Source: Polytrichum commune (taxonomy: Eukaryota; Streptophyta; Polytrichopsida; Polytrichales; Polytrichaceae). From it: a stretch of 64,000 bases of DNA. The position numbers and the translations under genes were made by a program. The notes under the pieces were generated by a model. It was not told where the DNA came from and searched no databases. It saw nothing but the letters and a program-made list of their open reading frames with translations. Positions 35,262-46,959 of the stretch are shown here, one piece after another (positions within the stretch are counted from its first letter, which is position 1; the number at the start of each line of letters is the position of its first letter). The DNA lies in contig OX485807.1 in NCBI GenBank assembly GCA_950295325.1, positions 20,863,666-20,927,665 on the forward strand, given 5' to 3'.

Positions 35262-37319
35262 CTACAGTCTTTTCATGTTGCGCCTTGGATTTCGACTAGG
35301 GAACAGTTGCATGATCCATGTAAACACACGATCAACAACCTCATCACCCTCATCAACATAGTCTAGAGCTGCTGGTGCACTTCTTGGGGTAGCTATATCA
35401 GCAGGTGAACTACCCACAGCCATTCTCTGAGCTACAATAAGCTCTAGCTGCTGCGTTGTAGCTTCCAGCTTCCTTGACAGATCCGTATTCAGAGCCCTCA
35501 GTTCTGCTGCTCCTTTTGACTCTGCCTTCAACGCCTTCACAAGAGCATTTTTCTCTTCTCCTAGAGAGGTGATGATATCATTAATGTTGTTGATAGTCCT
35601 AGCTACATCTGGCGGCATGGATGAGGACAGTGATGGGAGGTGAAAAGCCATGAGGCCATCACTTTGACTGCTAAATGACCCACCTATTGGAAGAGAATTA
35701 GAAGGTCCAGGCTCAGAAGAAAGTAGGAGAGAATGCCGATCACTGACCGGAGATGGTGTAAAAGGTGATGGGGATGATTGATAGATTCTAAGATGTGGTG
35801 GACGTGCAATGCTGTGACTTGAATGCTGCTCCTCAAACTGTCGCCCAGGATGCCACAAATCAAGTGATGGGGAGTCCAAAGGAGTAGAAGGCCCATCACT
35901 GGCTGTAGTGAGAAACTCTACCGGTAGATCCTCTGTAGAAGTTGCAGCATCAGCCAGATTTCTTTCTCTGACTTGAACAAAGTCCGAATGATCACTAATT
36001 CGAGGAGCAACATCTTTCTCAGATGCTAATTTCCGTAGACGCACCTGCAACAACTTCTTTTCTTCCTGAAGTGCATCAATAACAGACTTCAAGTGGGTTC
36101 GATCCTTGTCCACTGATACAAGCTGCTTCTTTTGAGACTCTACTTCTGAGCTCAAAGCACCCATGTCTCTCTCCATTTTCAGTTCGTGGGATCGCAATGT
36201 GCGTATACGATTTTCCAAAGCAATGACTTCCCCAGCTAACGTCTGAGACTGTTCAAGAGCTGCGGCACTCTCTTGATATGCCCTATCTCTTTCACCCATC
36301 ACGGTTCTCGCGAACGCCTCTTGCTCCCGTATCCTTCCTTCCAGGATTTCTATTTCCTCCTTCAACTGGTTCACCACATGGCCTTGGTTATTAAAATCAT
36401 CCATAAGGTTAGAATTTTCAGAAGCCAACCCCTCAGCCATCGCCCTAGCTTTATCAAGGTTTCTCTGCAACGCAAACTTCTCCTCAGTCAGGTCCTGGAT
36501 GTGCTGTTCCAAAACAGTGAACTCTTCATTAGCTTTCCTTCTAGCCTCTTCTTCGTCACGTTGCCGCCTCCGTTTCTCCTCTTCTTCCCGCTCCTTCCTC
36601 TTCATCTCCTCAGCTTCTAACTCCCTCCTCTTTGCCTCCTCTGCTTCGAGCTCCATCCTTTTTGCCTCTTCAGCCTCGCGCTCCCTACGCTTGGCAATAG
36701 CCGCTAAGAAACTCTGTCTCTTCTTCTCCTCAGCTTCCTTCTCCTTCCTTTTGGACTCTTCTGCCTCCCACACCTTCTTAGCTTCCTCTGCTTCACGCTC
36801 CTTCCTCTTAGCCTCCTCTGCATAAGATAGCATGGCAACATGTCTCCGTCTCGCTTCTTCAGCTTCAAGATCCTTTTTCTTAGCCTCCTCTGCATAAGAT
36901 AACATGGCAACATGTTTCCGTCTCACTTCTTCAGCTTCAATCTCCTTCCTCTTAGCCTCTTCTGCATAAGATAACATGGAAACCTGTCCTACATCATCCC
37001 CTGCATCATCTCCTGGAATATCCCCAGCCCTCTTCCCAGCTTCTGCAAAGGAGGAGATCGAGGAAACCTCTCCACCATGCGACTCTGCTTTTTGTTGATT
37101 TCCATTTGCATAAACTGTTGCAGACGCTGCGTCTGCAGGAGAAGAAGCTGAACCTGAAGCTGCAGTTTCACTTGACGAAGCAGCGCTAGCGGCCTTACTG
37201 TCAGGAGTGTTCCCCTTTTTCTTTCGCTGCTTGAATTTCTCTAGTCTCAACTTCCCTCGTTCTTGAAGAAGCTCGTTCTGCGTCCTTGCCGCAGGAGGCA
37301 TAGTCTCCACAGAAGCCAT
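35262..37319 (-). CDS. BLISTER (BLI)-type coiled-coil protein
   Basis: Homologue of plant BLISTER, known in Arabidopsis as a partner of the Polycomb methyltransferase CURLY LEAF and as a stress/development regulator. One uninterrupted frame of 685 codons. Start ATG 37317-37319 is preceded in frame by TGA. Layout: a basic N-terminal box (RGKLRLEKFKQRKKK, about 22-36); an Ala/Ser-rich stretch; three 24-residue repeats beginning V(S/A)MLSYAEEAK (about 113-184); K/E/R-rich helix to about 260; a long coiled coil with EHIxDLTxEK-like and VNQLKEEIE motifs to about 430; a Ser/Pro-rich linker; a second coiled coil; and a conserved C-terminus DEGDEVVDRVFTWIMQLFP. The last motif and the central coiled coil are what identify the family. 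Lack of introns contrasts with the other genes here. Confidence 0.88.
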   Translation of the reverse strand: MASVETMPPAARTQNELLQERGKLRLEKFKQRKKKGNTPDSKAASAASSSETAASGSASSPADAASATVYANGNQQKAESHGGEVSSISSFAEAGKRAGDIPGDDAGDDVGQVSMLSYAEEAKRKEIEAEEVRRKHVAMLSYAEEAKKKDLEAEEARRRHVAMLSYAEEAKRKEREAEEAKKVWEAEESKRKEKEAEEKKRQSFLAAIAKRREREAEEAKRMELEAEEAKRRELEAEEMKRKEREEEEKRRRQRDEEEARRKANEEFTVLEQHIQDLTEEKFALQRNLDKARAMAEGLASENSNLMDDFNNQGHVVNQLKEEIEILEGRIREQEAFARTVMGERDRAYQESAAALEQSQTLAGEVIALENRIRTLRSHELKMERDMGALSSEVESQKKQLVSVDKDRTHLKSVIDALQEEKKLLQVRLRKLASEKDVAPRISDHSDFVQVRERNLADAATSTEDLPVEFLTTASDGPSTPLDSPSLDLWHPGRQFEEQHSSHSIARPPHLRIYQSSPSPFTPSPVSDRHSLLLSSEPGPSNSLPIGGSFSSQSDGLMAFHLPSLSSSMPPDVARTINNINDIITSLGEEKNALVKALKAESKGAAELRALNTDLSRKLEATTQQLELIVAQRMAVGSSPADIATPRSAPAALDYVDEGDEVVDRVFTWIMQLFPSRNPRRNMKRL
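36768..36983 (-). repeat. 72-bp (24-residue) tandem repeat inside the BLISTER-type gene
   Basis: Three head-to-tail copies, each encoding V-S/A-MLSYAEEAK followed by a K/E/R-rich helix ending RR-K/R-H. DNA identity between the first two copies is high, including synonymous positions, which indicates recent duplication or ongoing homogenisation. The unit keeps helix-like charge periodicity. Confidence 0.9.
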
Positions 37320-38300
37320 TGAATGCAACCAATCTAGAACCACTCACGGCCTTAGGGCATGACGAGACATAGTCACCACCACTTCCCTTGGCCTTAGGGT
37401 TTTGTCAGAACTCGACTCGGAGCTCGACCCTGGTGCTTCACAACCAGTGATAATGCAGCAGGAGGCCGCAACTCCCAATTCCCACGCAAACAAAAACAAG
37501 AATAACAACAACAACCGCTCCCAAATAGTACAAACCTCATCTCCGATTTCCACAAACCACGATGCCCGCAACCAACCCTGCCTCCTGCCTGTCTGGCCTG
37601 CCTGCTCGCTCCCAAGCAGATCGGCACTCCACTAACCCCCTCAAAAAAAAACACGAAACGAAACAAATTCCTCCGCCTTCAATCGTATCACAAACCTACT
37701 CACAAACTGCTCCAAAGATCAACACGCCTCAAAATTAGGGTTCTCCAACAACCCACCCCCATCACATCCAGATCCAGGAGCTGGTTTCAGAACTTCCACA
37801 TACACACCCCTCCCCAGCGAATTCAGTCGTATAAACTTCATAATCCACCTCTCAAAACTCCACCAAAGCAACGGGGCATTGCGCGCCTTGTACTTTTGCT
37901 CTGTCTCCCTTCACAAGCGATGTACGAAGACTGCCCGAATCGAAATCCCCGTGACGACTGTACACGGTACCAAACTTCAGATGGATTGGCTCTGTTGGTA
38001 GGCTAAGTGTTTGCGGACATGGTGTGGGCGAGGAGCGGATCGATGGATCTGAGTGGCGGTGCGATTCATCGTCATTGCTGTGTGCGGATTCGGGGCGATG
38101 CGAGGACGGGGAAGGGAGGCAGGGTAGGGACCGAAAAGGGAAGAGGGTCAAAGGGTAAGCCCGGGCACCAAACCAGCCTCGGGATTGGCGGCCATAGGTG
38201 GCACCCCTATGCCCGTGGGTCCACGTGGCGGCTTCGCATTCGCTCCCGTGCTGAAAGTCAGCACTCAATGTGTCCCTGCTCATGTGGACTCCTGGAGTGA
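37320..38300 (-). promoter_or_regulatory. Upstream region of the BLISTER-type gene
   Basis: Sequence immediately 5' of the BLISTER ATG on the minus strand. It is GC-richer than the surroundings, including a GC-rich patch around 38030-38240. It probably includes 5' UTR and promoter, and possibly a non-coding first exon. No specific motif can be defended. Confidence 0.35.
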
Positions 38301-38539
38301 AAGAAAACGTCTCTCGCACCTTTTTCATATTCAAAACGTTGGGGTTGCCTTGGCTTGCTTTGCTTACTTAACTTTAACTTAGTTATAAGAACTCCCAATC
38401 CCTTTACAAGGTTGGAGTGCATAAAGTGTATGTTTGTAAAACATTTGTGGGCACGTCTTAAGTGACCACGTCCTAAGAACAAGGACTTTGGGTGCAGAAC
38501 TACTTTATCTTTTGCAAGGAGTAGGTAGTGTCTCAGTAA

Positions 38540-38930
38540 CTACACTATATATGGTATTTAGTGTGGTGTATGGTCTTTTTATGTGACTATGATAACTTTT
38601 TGGATAACACTTCTTATGACTAAGTGAATAAATATATTGTCATGGATGATGGATGAGTTCATCCATTGGCCAAAACCCTACGTCCTCTTGTCATCAATGT
38701 GTGATGAAATGTTGTCATGGATGATTGACATTTGGATGAAAAATCACTTGGTAAGTGACAGTAATTACAACATTGTAAATCTATAATCCCCCCAAAAAAT
38801 TTACAAGGAACGAAGAAATAATGTTGGGCTAATATTTAGTGTTGGCGACACTACACCGATGTTTACAATTAGTATTGAGCAAGACAATTACAATTGGTGA
38901 CACTAAATGTCATATTTAATGTAATAATCA
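38540..38930 (+). mobile_element. Repeat family M, copy A
   Basis: About 390 bp closely matching 62692-63060 in the same order: GGTATTTAGTGTGG end, TTTTTGGATAACACTTCTTA, GTCATGGATGATGGATG, GGATGAAAAATCACTTGGTA, AATATTTAGTGTTGGCGACA and the GGTGACACTAAATG end. The termini are imperfect inverted repeats around TTTAGTGTCA. Non-coding, so probably a MITE. Element R4 abuts its right end. Confidence 0.75.
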
Positions 38931-38931
38931 T

Positions 38932-39875
38932 TACCGTAGTTTACTAGCAGGTTTGGCAACTTGCTACCTAATATTTAATTAAAGTTCAAAAAGTAGGTTC
39001 GGCACCTTAAAATAGTATATTTGTATTTTAGGCAATTTTCTCTTTTAATTTTTAAAATTTCGGCTTAAAACCATTTTTAATTTTCTATTTAAGCTTATAT
39101 CTTGTACATCTCTCTTGCATTGAATGACAAGTAAGATGTGAGTGAAGAGTTGAGAATGCTATGTGCTTTATGCAAGTAGAGTGGAGTTGTGTTCAACAAT
39201 GCATATGGGTTATGTAAACTTTGAGGTGAAGCACCTAGGTAGACTTCATTTTTATAACACGCATAACTTTTGCACAGTCTTCAAATGACATAAACTTTGT
39301 TGGAGGTGAAAGATTACTTGATTTCTAAACTTTTCTTAGACCAACAAAATTCCCAAAAAGTTGATCTTCTATGCACAAATGAGCTCCAAAAAACTGTTAT
39401 GAACGCATTTTAATTTTTTGATCTTTACACGGCTGCAATGTTTTGTCCATATCTTTTGCATAAAGACTTATTTTGACACAAAACTTGTTGGAGGCGGAAG
39501 AAGGATTGATCTCTCAACTTTTGTTAGTTGGACAAAATTCTATAAAACTTCATCTTCTATGCTCAATTGGACTCCAAAAATTTGTGTACAACACATTTGA
39601 AAAGCCTCACCTAGAGTCTTGCTACTTCTTAACCCATATTCTTTGTGGACTAATGTAAGTGAGCTTGATTACAAAAGGAGCACCTTCTCTCCTTCAAAAT
39701 TCACATATGCTTCCACTATAAGTAAAACTCTAGTGAGAAGTAAAAATTTATTACTTTTCGGCAATTTTGAAAAATAATTAATTTTATATTCGGCAAAAAT
39801 GCCAATAATATTCCAAAATGTTAGGAATCTATTTTTAGAATTATGTTGTGCCGAACCTGCTATTAAACTACGGTA
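38932..39875. mobile_element. TIR element R4 (TA target duplication)
   Basis: A 940-bp element (38934-39873), the longest R copy. Ends are CCGTAGTTTACTAGCAGGTT and, inverted, CCGTAGTTTAATAGCAGGTT, flanked by TA. The interior has short repeated phrases (ATCTTCTATGC..CAAATGAGCTCCAAA and its partner near 39550) but no recognisable protein. Confidence 0.85.
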
Positions 39876-42833
39876 ATAGCGACCAATAGTCTATAATTGT
39901 AGTGAGCGGATATTTGTGCAAGGGTGTACCATCATTGGGAAGTAGGATGTAAAGTGTATGTTGGGAGAGGATGGACACCATGTCATTAGCTCCATGCTGG
40001 TTGGCAATGAGTGTTTGTGCCCTATATTTGGTCTAGGTTTGATTTGTGGTAATTCGTTTGAGTGGATACGGGTGTGAAGTGACTTGGTTTTGCTAGATGT
40101 GGATGTACGCAACAAATGCATATCAACCAATGGACTATCCCTAAGCAATTGCTAGTTAAGCTAGAAGTGGTTTGTGCAGCTAACAATCTTTCTTTCTTTT
40201 TGTTGTTTTGCAGTGGGAGGTCGGGAATGGGATGCATATTACTTATTTGCTAAGTTGGAGGATTTGAATGATGGTGTTTAAGTCTCAAATGGTATGATTT
40301 ATGGCGGGCCATGGAGGTCTGTGATAGTTTGTTTATTTTCCAGTCTTCTTTTGTGGACTAGTGTTGAATGTGTGTATTGTGTGGCTATCAGGTTGATTTG
40401 TCTAAATGTGCTCTTAATTTTTGTGATGGGAAGTTTTAGTTTAGTTTCTAGATTTTCTGTTGATAGGATGTGTAAGGTGGCTCTATCACCTACAACTAAA
40501 ACTATGTTTGAGGCTACATTCCATCCTCTTATTGCGATGTTGTTGATGAGCGGTTGGCATTTTGTAGTTTTCTTCTTAAGAGTTTTCATGGCAAGTCTAT
40601 ATCTGCAGTATGCAATTTCAATAAATTATTGGTGAATTTTGGTACAAGGTTTTCTAGTGGGGGTGATTGCATGGGTGGCCTATGACACAAAGTAAGTCGG
40701 GTTTGAACCTAGCATTACAATGGCATCTTTGGTGTTTCAAGTGCATGGAAGTAGCCATGTTGGTACTATGTTCTCTTGATATTGTCCATTATGAGTTCAT
40801 GCAATCACAAATGTCTATTGTTTGGATATTTTGTTTGATATAAGAAACTTAATAATTCCCACACCGTTATGTTGTGTCGTTTTGTTATTAATGCATGGAC
40901 GTGTTGTTGTATGCATTTGAGGAGTATATGTAGCCATGTATAATGTGTCCATTGAGTTGCATATAGGGCATGTGTCTGATGGGTAGGCCTCTCTACCAAA
41001 TAACAAAATGTGTGCATGCATGGCCCAAGATGTCTAGTTCGGAATTTAATTAGGCATTTTTTTATGTTTGTTGTGATAACGAGAGTTTTCCAATAATTAT
41101 TCAATAAGGGTTTGTTTATATATATTTTTTCAAGTCATTTGTGTAATTGGTGTGTTTGATTGGCTATAGTTACTAAATTGTGTCTTTTGTTGTATTTGAG
41201 GATATGTGTTCCAAAGTGTCTAATGGGGCCTTTGTCTAGTGTGTTTTGCATCAAGTGCCACTAGTCTTTTGGAGGCAGTATGGTGTACGGTGTGCATGTT
41301 CATGCGGCGCAGCAGCATGCCTATGGGCTAACTTGCATCCCCTTTTGGCTAGTGCATATGCTTGTTCGTTGCCATTTATATTAGTATGGTGTAGTTTAGA
41401 TTTTGGACAAGACATACACCGATTAAAACAATAAAGGATGACTTAAAAGGTGAGTTTTGTATCTTCTAGGTGTCTTAAATTAGTTAAAACATGGTAATTA
41501 TTGGTTTATTTCACATGGTTTAGGAATTAATAGGTTGAAAACTAACTCATTTATACAAACAAAAGGCAAGGAAATTTCTCAACTTCGGTTCATGCATTTC
41601 TGACAGCCACACACCTCATTCTATTTACCCAGTCAATAATTTGGCAACATGTTCATTTTAATTAGACTTTGTATGGTGCTCAATCACAGGCACAACCATC
41701 AACAATAGTCTTGCAAAAAGTATCCCATTTTAATATCTTTATCAAAAACCAATAACGTTTTGTTATAGTCAATTGTCTAATGTTGCTTAATCCATTTTAG
41801 TGTGACTTGAAATGGCAGTATAATTGTCACCCAAAGGCGACAACATTATTTTACTATTTTATTATTATTGGGAGGCAAATGTAAGGCCATCGTTTTTTTG
41901 TTGATGTCCAACCACTTTGTCCACACCTATTTCGAGCATCATTATAATCGCACACACCATTAGAGTTAAAAGACCATAAACTTCTTCTAGGGTCTTTGCC
42001 TTTCTTTCTTGGCCTCCAACTATTATATCTCATTCTTATTTTTAATACTTTAAGCTGATAGGTATACCATTCGTTTCTACTCATTCAAATTATTTTCTTC
42101 TAAAAGGTAATTACCTAGAAATTGTAACACCTTGCCAATCAATGATCTTTCCCCTCCTAACATTTTGTTACCTAGTCGTTCCAAAGGCTGTAGGATTCCA
42201 ACAAGGCTTATTCTTTCGGTTGAGACTATGGCCTATTCAACTTCAACTTCCAGCTCTCAAGGTTTCATGCATATACTCGATTACAATCCTTGCATATTAC
42301 AATGACAAATTTACTTGAGGGTCAATTTTTGCTTATTTGTTTGAAGAGCACAATCTTCACAGATTTTACCAATGATCTACACATATTGATGAAGAAGATA
42401 GCCTCCTTATTTACAATAATGCATCTGCTAACCTCTAGAGCTGCACATTCTCCAATCAAACCATAATTCCTTCAAATCTTTCATGTTTTCAAACTCCTTG
42501 ACTATGGTATTGCTTCTCACATGTCAATTAAATATGTAGCTCTGATTGAGCTCCTTTTACATTATTTCTCCTATCTTCCTTAAATTTACCCAAAAAATTG
42601 CTCCACACATGGCCTTTAATCTCATAGAGTGATGTCATTTGTGTGCGGGCTCGTAGCATTTGGACCATTGATTTAGAATAAATTTATCATGCTAGTTATT
42701 GTATAGATCGAGGTGTTTGACTTGGGTGTTTAGCAAGTACAAAACATTTAGGCACTATGTGAAAATATGTGTTGGTTTGTCCCAGTAGGTGATAGTGAGG
42801 AGTAGAAGGGTGTGGTGTGGTTTTATTATTGGC
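39876..42833. other. Intergenic, no gene recognised
   Basis: AT-rich. A hydrophobic plus-strand open frame (40294-40635) has no recognisable domain. I see no terminal repeats or repeat partners clear enough to name. Confidence 0.45.
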
Positions 42834-43128
42834 TAAGGGCCGCTTTACACTATGGTGGAGAAGTCCTCCGGTCATGAATTCTAAGGGAATTCTTAAATTT
42901 GATTGGCCGAGAGTGACACTCTTGTCCAGTGGTGGTTTACACTACGGCCAAGAGTCCTTTGGTGGAGAACTTTGCACATGGATGAAAAAATGACATGGTT
43001 GCCAACATGGTGACACTTTTTTCAAGGGGAGTTCTCTGGAGGTCAAGTTTCTTGGGCAACCTCAAAGCATTGGACAAGAAACTTGGCCTCCGGAGAACTC
43101 CAACTTCAATAAAATATTTCGTCCTTAG

Positions 43129-43562
43129 AGAAATCTCTCGGGGGGTGCACTCCATTGTCAAGTTGAACACCATGTGCGATTAAAAAAATATACTTTTTAC
43201 ATAAAGCATCACCAAAATGGGTCAAAATTTTATCAATTGTTTTTCATGAGTAGATATACACGGTATCTATTACATAGTAAAAAAATGGTAACCAAATTTG
43301 ATGGGTTTTTTTTTAATAAAATAAAATAAAACATATTGTTTCTAACTAGAATGACGCAAAATTGATTTGAAACAATTACTACAATAAATTAAGATGCCTA
43401 AAAATTTCAAATATATATTAAAAATATATTATCAATGGTTATGCATATGTAGAAAAAATATCATAAATTTTAAAATTATGTATGGCATATAATATAGGGT
43501 AGCAATTTTTTATCGCACATGGTTATGAAACGTAAGGGGGTGTGATGGCCCGAGAGAAATTT
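43129..43562. mobile_element. hAT-like MITE S2, nested in P1
   Basis: A 418-bp element (43137-43554) with ends CTCGGGGGGTGCACTCC and, inverted, CTCGGGCCATCACACC. The 8-bp flanks AGAAATCT and AGAAATTT differ at one base. Internal subterminal words (CCATTGTCAAGTTGA, CATGTGCGAT) are shared with S1. Non-coding. Confidence 0.78.
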
Positions 43563-43568
43563 TTGCAC

Positions 43569-44316
43569 TATTTTTCTCCCTCTTTAGTCTGACATTTCTG
43601 GGAAATACCAAAAAAAATCATATTATTGAGTTGTTGTCTTCTCATTAATATGAAAAATGACGTAAAGTTGTCATATTATTGAGGGAATATGAAAACATAA
43701 GTAATATGAGCTTAAAAATATATACAATGAGTTTAAGCAATATAGATGATATGAAATAATAACTTATAACTCCAAGCAATTACAAATATTCTCAAGAACT
43801 CTTAAAATAAGAGTCCAAAGATCTTTGGTGTTGCCTACCCAAGTTAGCAACTGTCATCTTCTCTAAATTCTCATCTAACTTTTGGAAACTAATAATTTCA
43901 TTAACACCAAAATATAAAGAGTTCCCTAATAAGAAACTAGACAATAATGATGCATGACGTTTAGCATCAAGATACTGGTGATACTATATCACAAGGCAAC
44001 ATACTAGGCAGGAGGCCACTCTCACCCTAACTATGTCCATTCTACACTAGTAACCCTAATTACCATTCAGTTCCCAACAACAAGTGAAGTTCCCAAGTGG
44101 TTTCCAAGTGAAAATGGATGTATTTTAGATGTACATTGTATAGATGAAAGGAATTCCAACATTAACTACCTCTTTAATATGACAAAACGGAGATTCTATA
44201 TGTTGCATTATCGAGCGTTGTAGTCGTATAAAAGAGGGAGTTTTGAACTAAAAAGTTTGGTCTTGTAAAAACATGTCATAATATTGAGGGTGTCATATTA
44301 ACAAGGTTGGACTATA
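43569..44316 (-). mobile_element. Pogo/mariner-like element Q1, nested in P1
   Basis: A 744-bp element (43571-44314) flanked by TA, in inverse orientation to Q2 (46962-47728) and similar to it along most of its length. Ends carry TCTCCCTCTTTAGTCTGACA and, inverted, CAACCTTGTTAATATGACAC. It contains several TAATATGACA/TATTGAG-type words near both ends. No transposase frame. Confidence 0.8.
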
Positions 44317-45040
44317 CCAACATGTAATTTCTTTAACAATCAATAAGAAGATAATGTTACCTACTTATTTACCTTAATTTGGATGTATTATAGAGGTGGA
44401 ACATTTTCAAATAAATTATTGTCATGAAAGAAGTTCTAAAACATTTCCATATACATTTTTTTTATCAATATAATGTTTTAAAATATCAATACAATGCTCA
44501 TGTAGGGGGTAAGGTTTCTACTATGGCTGGTTTTGACCATTTTGTGAAGTAGTCCGGTGGACTTCTCCTCTTGGTGAAGTTGTCCAATACACTTCTCCTG
44601 TAGGTGGTTACACTACGGCCGGTCAAGACTTCTTAAGGCATTATTTTATTGTCTTTTCATCTTCTCCTACATACCATCCCTCGCCTCCAACAACCATGTC
44701 TTGGGCGAAAATTCTTGACCGACCGGTGCACTTCTCCACCGTAGTGTAAAGCGGCCCTAAGTTTATAAGGCATTATCATATGTTTCTTTGGTCAAGGCAG
44801 TAAGTTTGGTCTTTTATATAAATATAATAGTTGGAGGTGTTTGTGAGTAGGTTACTAGGTCTTGGTTGCTTAGCATGGTGATGTTAACTGCAGAGGTGTT
44901 GAATGAGGTGTTGAATGAGAAGGCATTCCGAGTGATGAGGTGTAATTCATGATTCAAAGGTGTTAGTTGTATGGGTGGTAGATTTGTTTTGGCAAGAATG
45001 AGAATATTGCTTGTATGTTTCATATGCTTAATTGTTACAT

Positions 45041-45292
45041 GTTGAGATATATGTAATTGTTGAGTTGTTTGTTAATGGTATATAGCTAGGTGATTTTGTC
45101 CGAACGTGTTTTATAAAGTTGTATGAAAGGGTATGGGATTTTCATGAGTCATTATGGTGGTTAAGGATTGAGATATATATAGTTGTAGAGTTATTTGTTA
45201 ATGGTATTTGGCATGGTGATTTTGTTAATATATGTGTTATGAAGTTGTTTGAGTGGATATGGGTTTTTGACACATCATTATGGAGGGTTAGA
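45041..45292 (+). repeat. Diverged tandem duplication, 126-bp period
   Basis: Two head-to-tail units (45041-45166, 45167-45292) both start TTGAGATATAT and contain GTTAATGGTAT, GGTGATTTTGT and TCATTATGG in the same spacing. One frame stays open across part of it but no protein family is recognised. Confidence 0.75.
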
Positions 45293-45299
45293 AGCCTTG

Positions 45300-46955
45300 T
45301 AATCTATTCTATAAATTGAAGACTTCAATCCAAGATTAGTTGTTGTTGCATGTGTAATTTGCATGTATCAACAAATGGACTAGTTGTAGCACCAATGTAT
45401 AGATGATTATCAAGGGGGTGGATTGCATGCAATTGTATGTAGTTGTATATGCTTAGTGTAGGCTCGATGTGTGGTTTGAAAAGAATAGTTTGAAATTGAT
45501 GGTTAAATATTTGTATTTTAATGGACATTTTATTATGCTTGATAAGAAGTATGTTGTTTGACATTTTTTTGTAGAGGGTTGGATGTATTTGGAGGAGATT
45601 TGGTATTGGGGCGAAATTTGTCTCCATGTCTCTACAACTTTGTAGAAAATAATGATTTGTGCCATAATAAGCCTTTTATTGTGATTAGTTGTGTGAATTT
45701 CTAGTGTGATTATTTTTTATGATTTGATTTCCAATTGTGTTTGTTATGAACATCTTAAGAATCAGAACAATGCATTAATTGTTCTCGTGTATATTTGAAT
45801 ATGTGTATGTTATTTTGGTGAGTTCATTATTTATCTTTTTAAGTTAAGAACCATAATATGTAGCTTGTTAGTATAGGTTGTTTATTGTCTTAGAATTAGT
45901 TTCTATAGTAATAGTTGTGTTGGTAAGTGTTCATAGTAGACAGGTAGCTTTTATAAACACTGTTTTATTTTGTTTATGGGCCTTAGAAGATATTATTTTT
46001 ATTGATGGTGCGGATGTCGAAGTGGATGTCAAAGTTAATTTATGGTCATAGTATTTTATTTGTTTACAATCTCTAGTGTGAACGTGGGGAATATACACAA
46101 ATATTCCATATAATATTGTGAGTCCCACAAAACATTATTATGGATTTGAATAGTGTTATGGAGTCTTCTGCATTGATTATATTCGTTGATTCAAGGGATG
46201 CCATGATTTTGCTCAAAGCTTGTTGTAGGGTAGCCATTTTTTAAGTGCCTCTATTATTTTCTATGTTGCATATGTGGCAAAAAAAAATCACTTGACTTGT
46301 AAGACAAATTTTCAAAGTTTACATTTCATAGTAGACGGCTTTGATTTTTTTTTTATAATATTTTTATCTACAACTTTCTTTTTTTTAATCTTTTGGATGG
46401 AGCGTTCTCTAAGGCTTCTAGTATATATGTCAAAGCATCATTGACATCATTGGACCAAGTCTTATAAGTTCTTCATTCAAAGGCTTGAATATACCATCTA
46501 AGTTATTTCGGGTAAGGGACAATTTCTACATATTTAATGATTTCTTTCTACGAATGTCTTGTAAACGGCATGCCTCAAGCATCAAATGTTGCATACACTA
46601 GTAGATTTATTTTTCACATCATATTTGAAACAAGTGTTTAACACATTCTTATCACCCATGAATGTCCTAATTTATACTTCGAAAACCTCTTTTCATTTTA
46701 GCTGGGTTAAGTTCTTTGCAATAAGGACGAGTGGATTTTTTTTTGCAAGGTCGTCACCAATGGGTTTTCCACTCGGCACCAATATCTTTATGTATTCATT
46801 ACTAAACATGATCTTGTATTGTTGAATATTTATAGCTTGGTCGAGACTGATTCATAACATTATTCAGATCCATAATAGTGTTATGTGGGATTGACAATAT
46901 TTCATGGAATATTTCAAGATGTTTCTTTAGAAATTAACCTACATGCTATGACATT
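45300..46955. other. Intergenic, nothing recognised
   Basis: AT-rich, low coding potential, no terminal repeats detected. Confidence 0.45.
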
Positions 46956-46959
46956 ATTG

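Larger units (their letters stand above)
42834..44760. mobile_element. PIF/Harbinger-like TIR element P1 with nested insertions
   Basis: A 1921-bp element (42837-44757) with near-perfect inverted ends of about 38 bp beginning GGGCCGCTTTACACTA. It is flanked by TAA at 42834-42836 and 44758-44760. The 3-bp TWA duplication and GGGCC start fit PIF/Harbinger (Tourist-like). No transposase is readable, so it is non-autonomous. It contains an internal fold-back (about 43028-43110), the hAT-like MITE S2 and the pogo-like element Q1, which together explain its length relative to relatives P2-P4. Confidence 0.88.

Noticed and set aside
36273-36825. Ser-rich plus-strand frames opposite the BLISTER-type gene
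   Set aside because: These are antisense shadows of the K/E-rich repeats of the minus-strand gene.
40294-40635. Hydrophobic 113-codon open frame resembling a membrane protein
   Set aside because: Hydrophobicity follows from T-rich DNA; no family motif, and no conserved start context.
42937-43183. Similar peptides encoded on both strands (LEKSVTMLATM and its counterpart)
   Set aside because: This mirror coding is produced by the internal fold-back of element P1, not by a gene.
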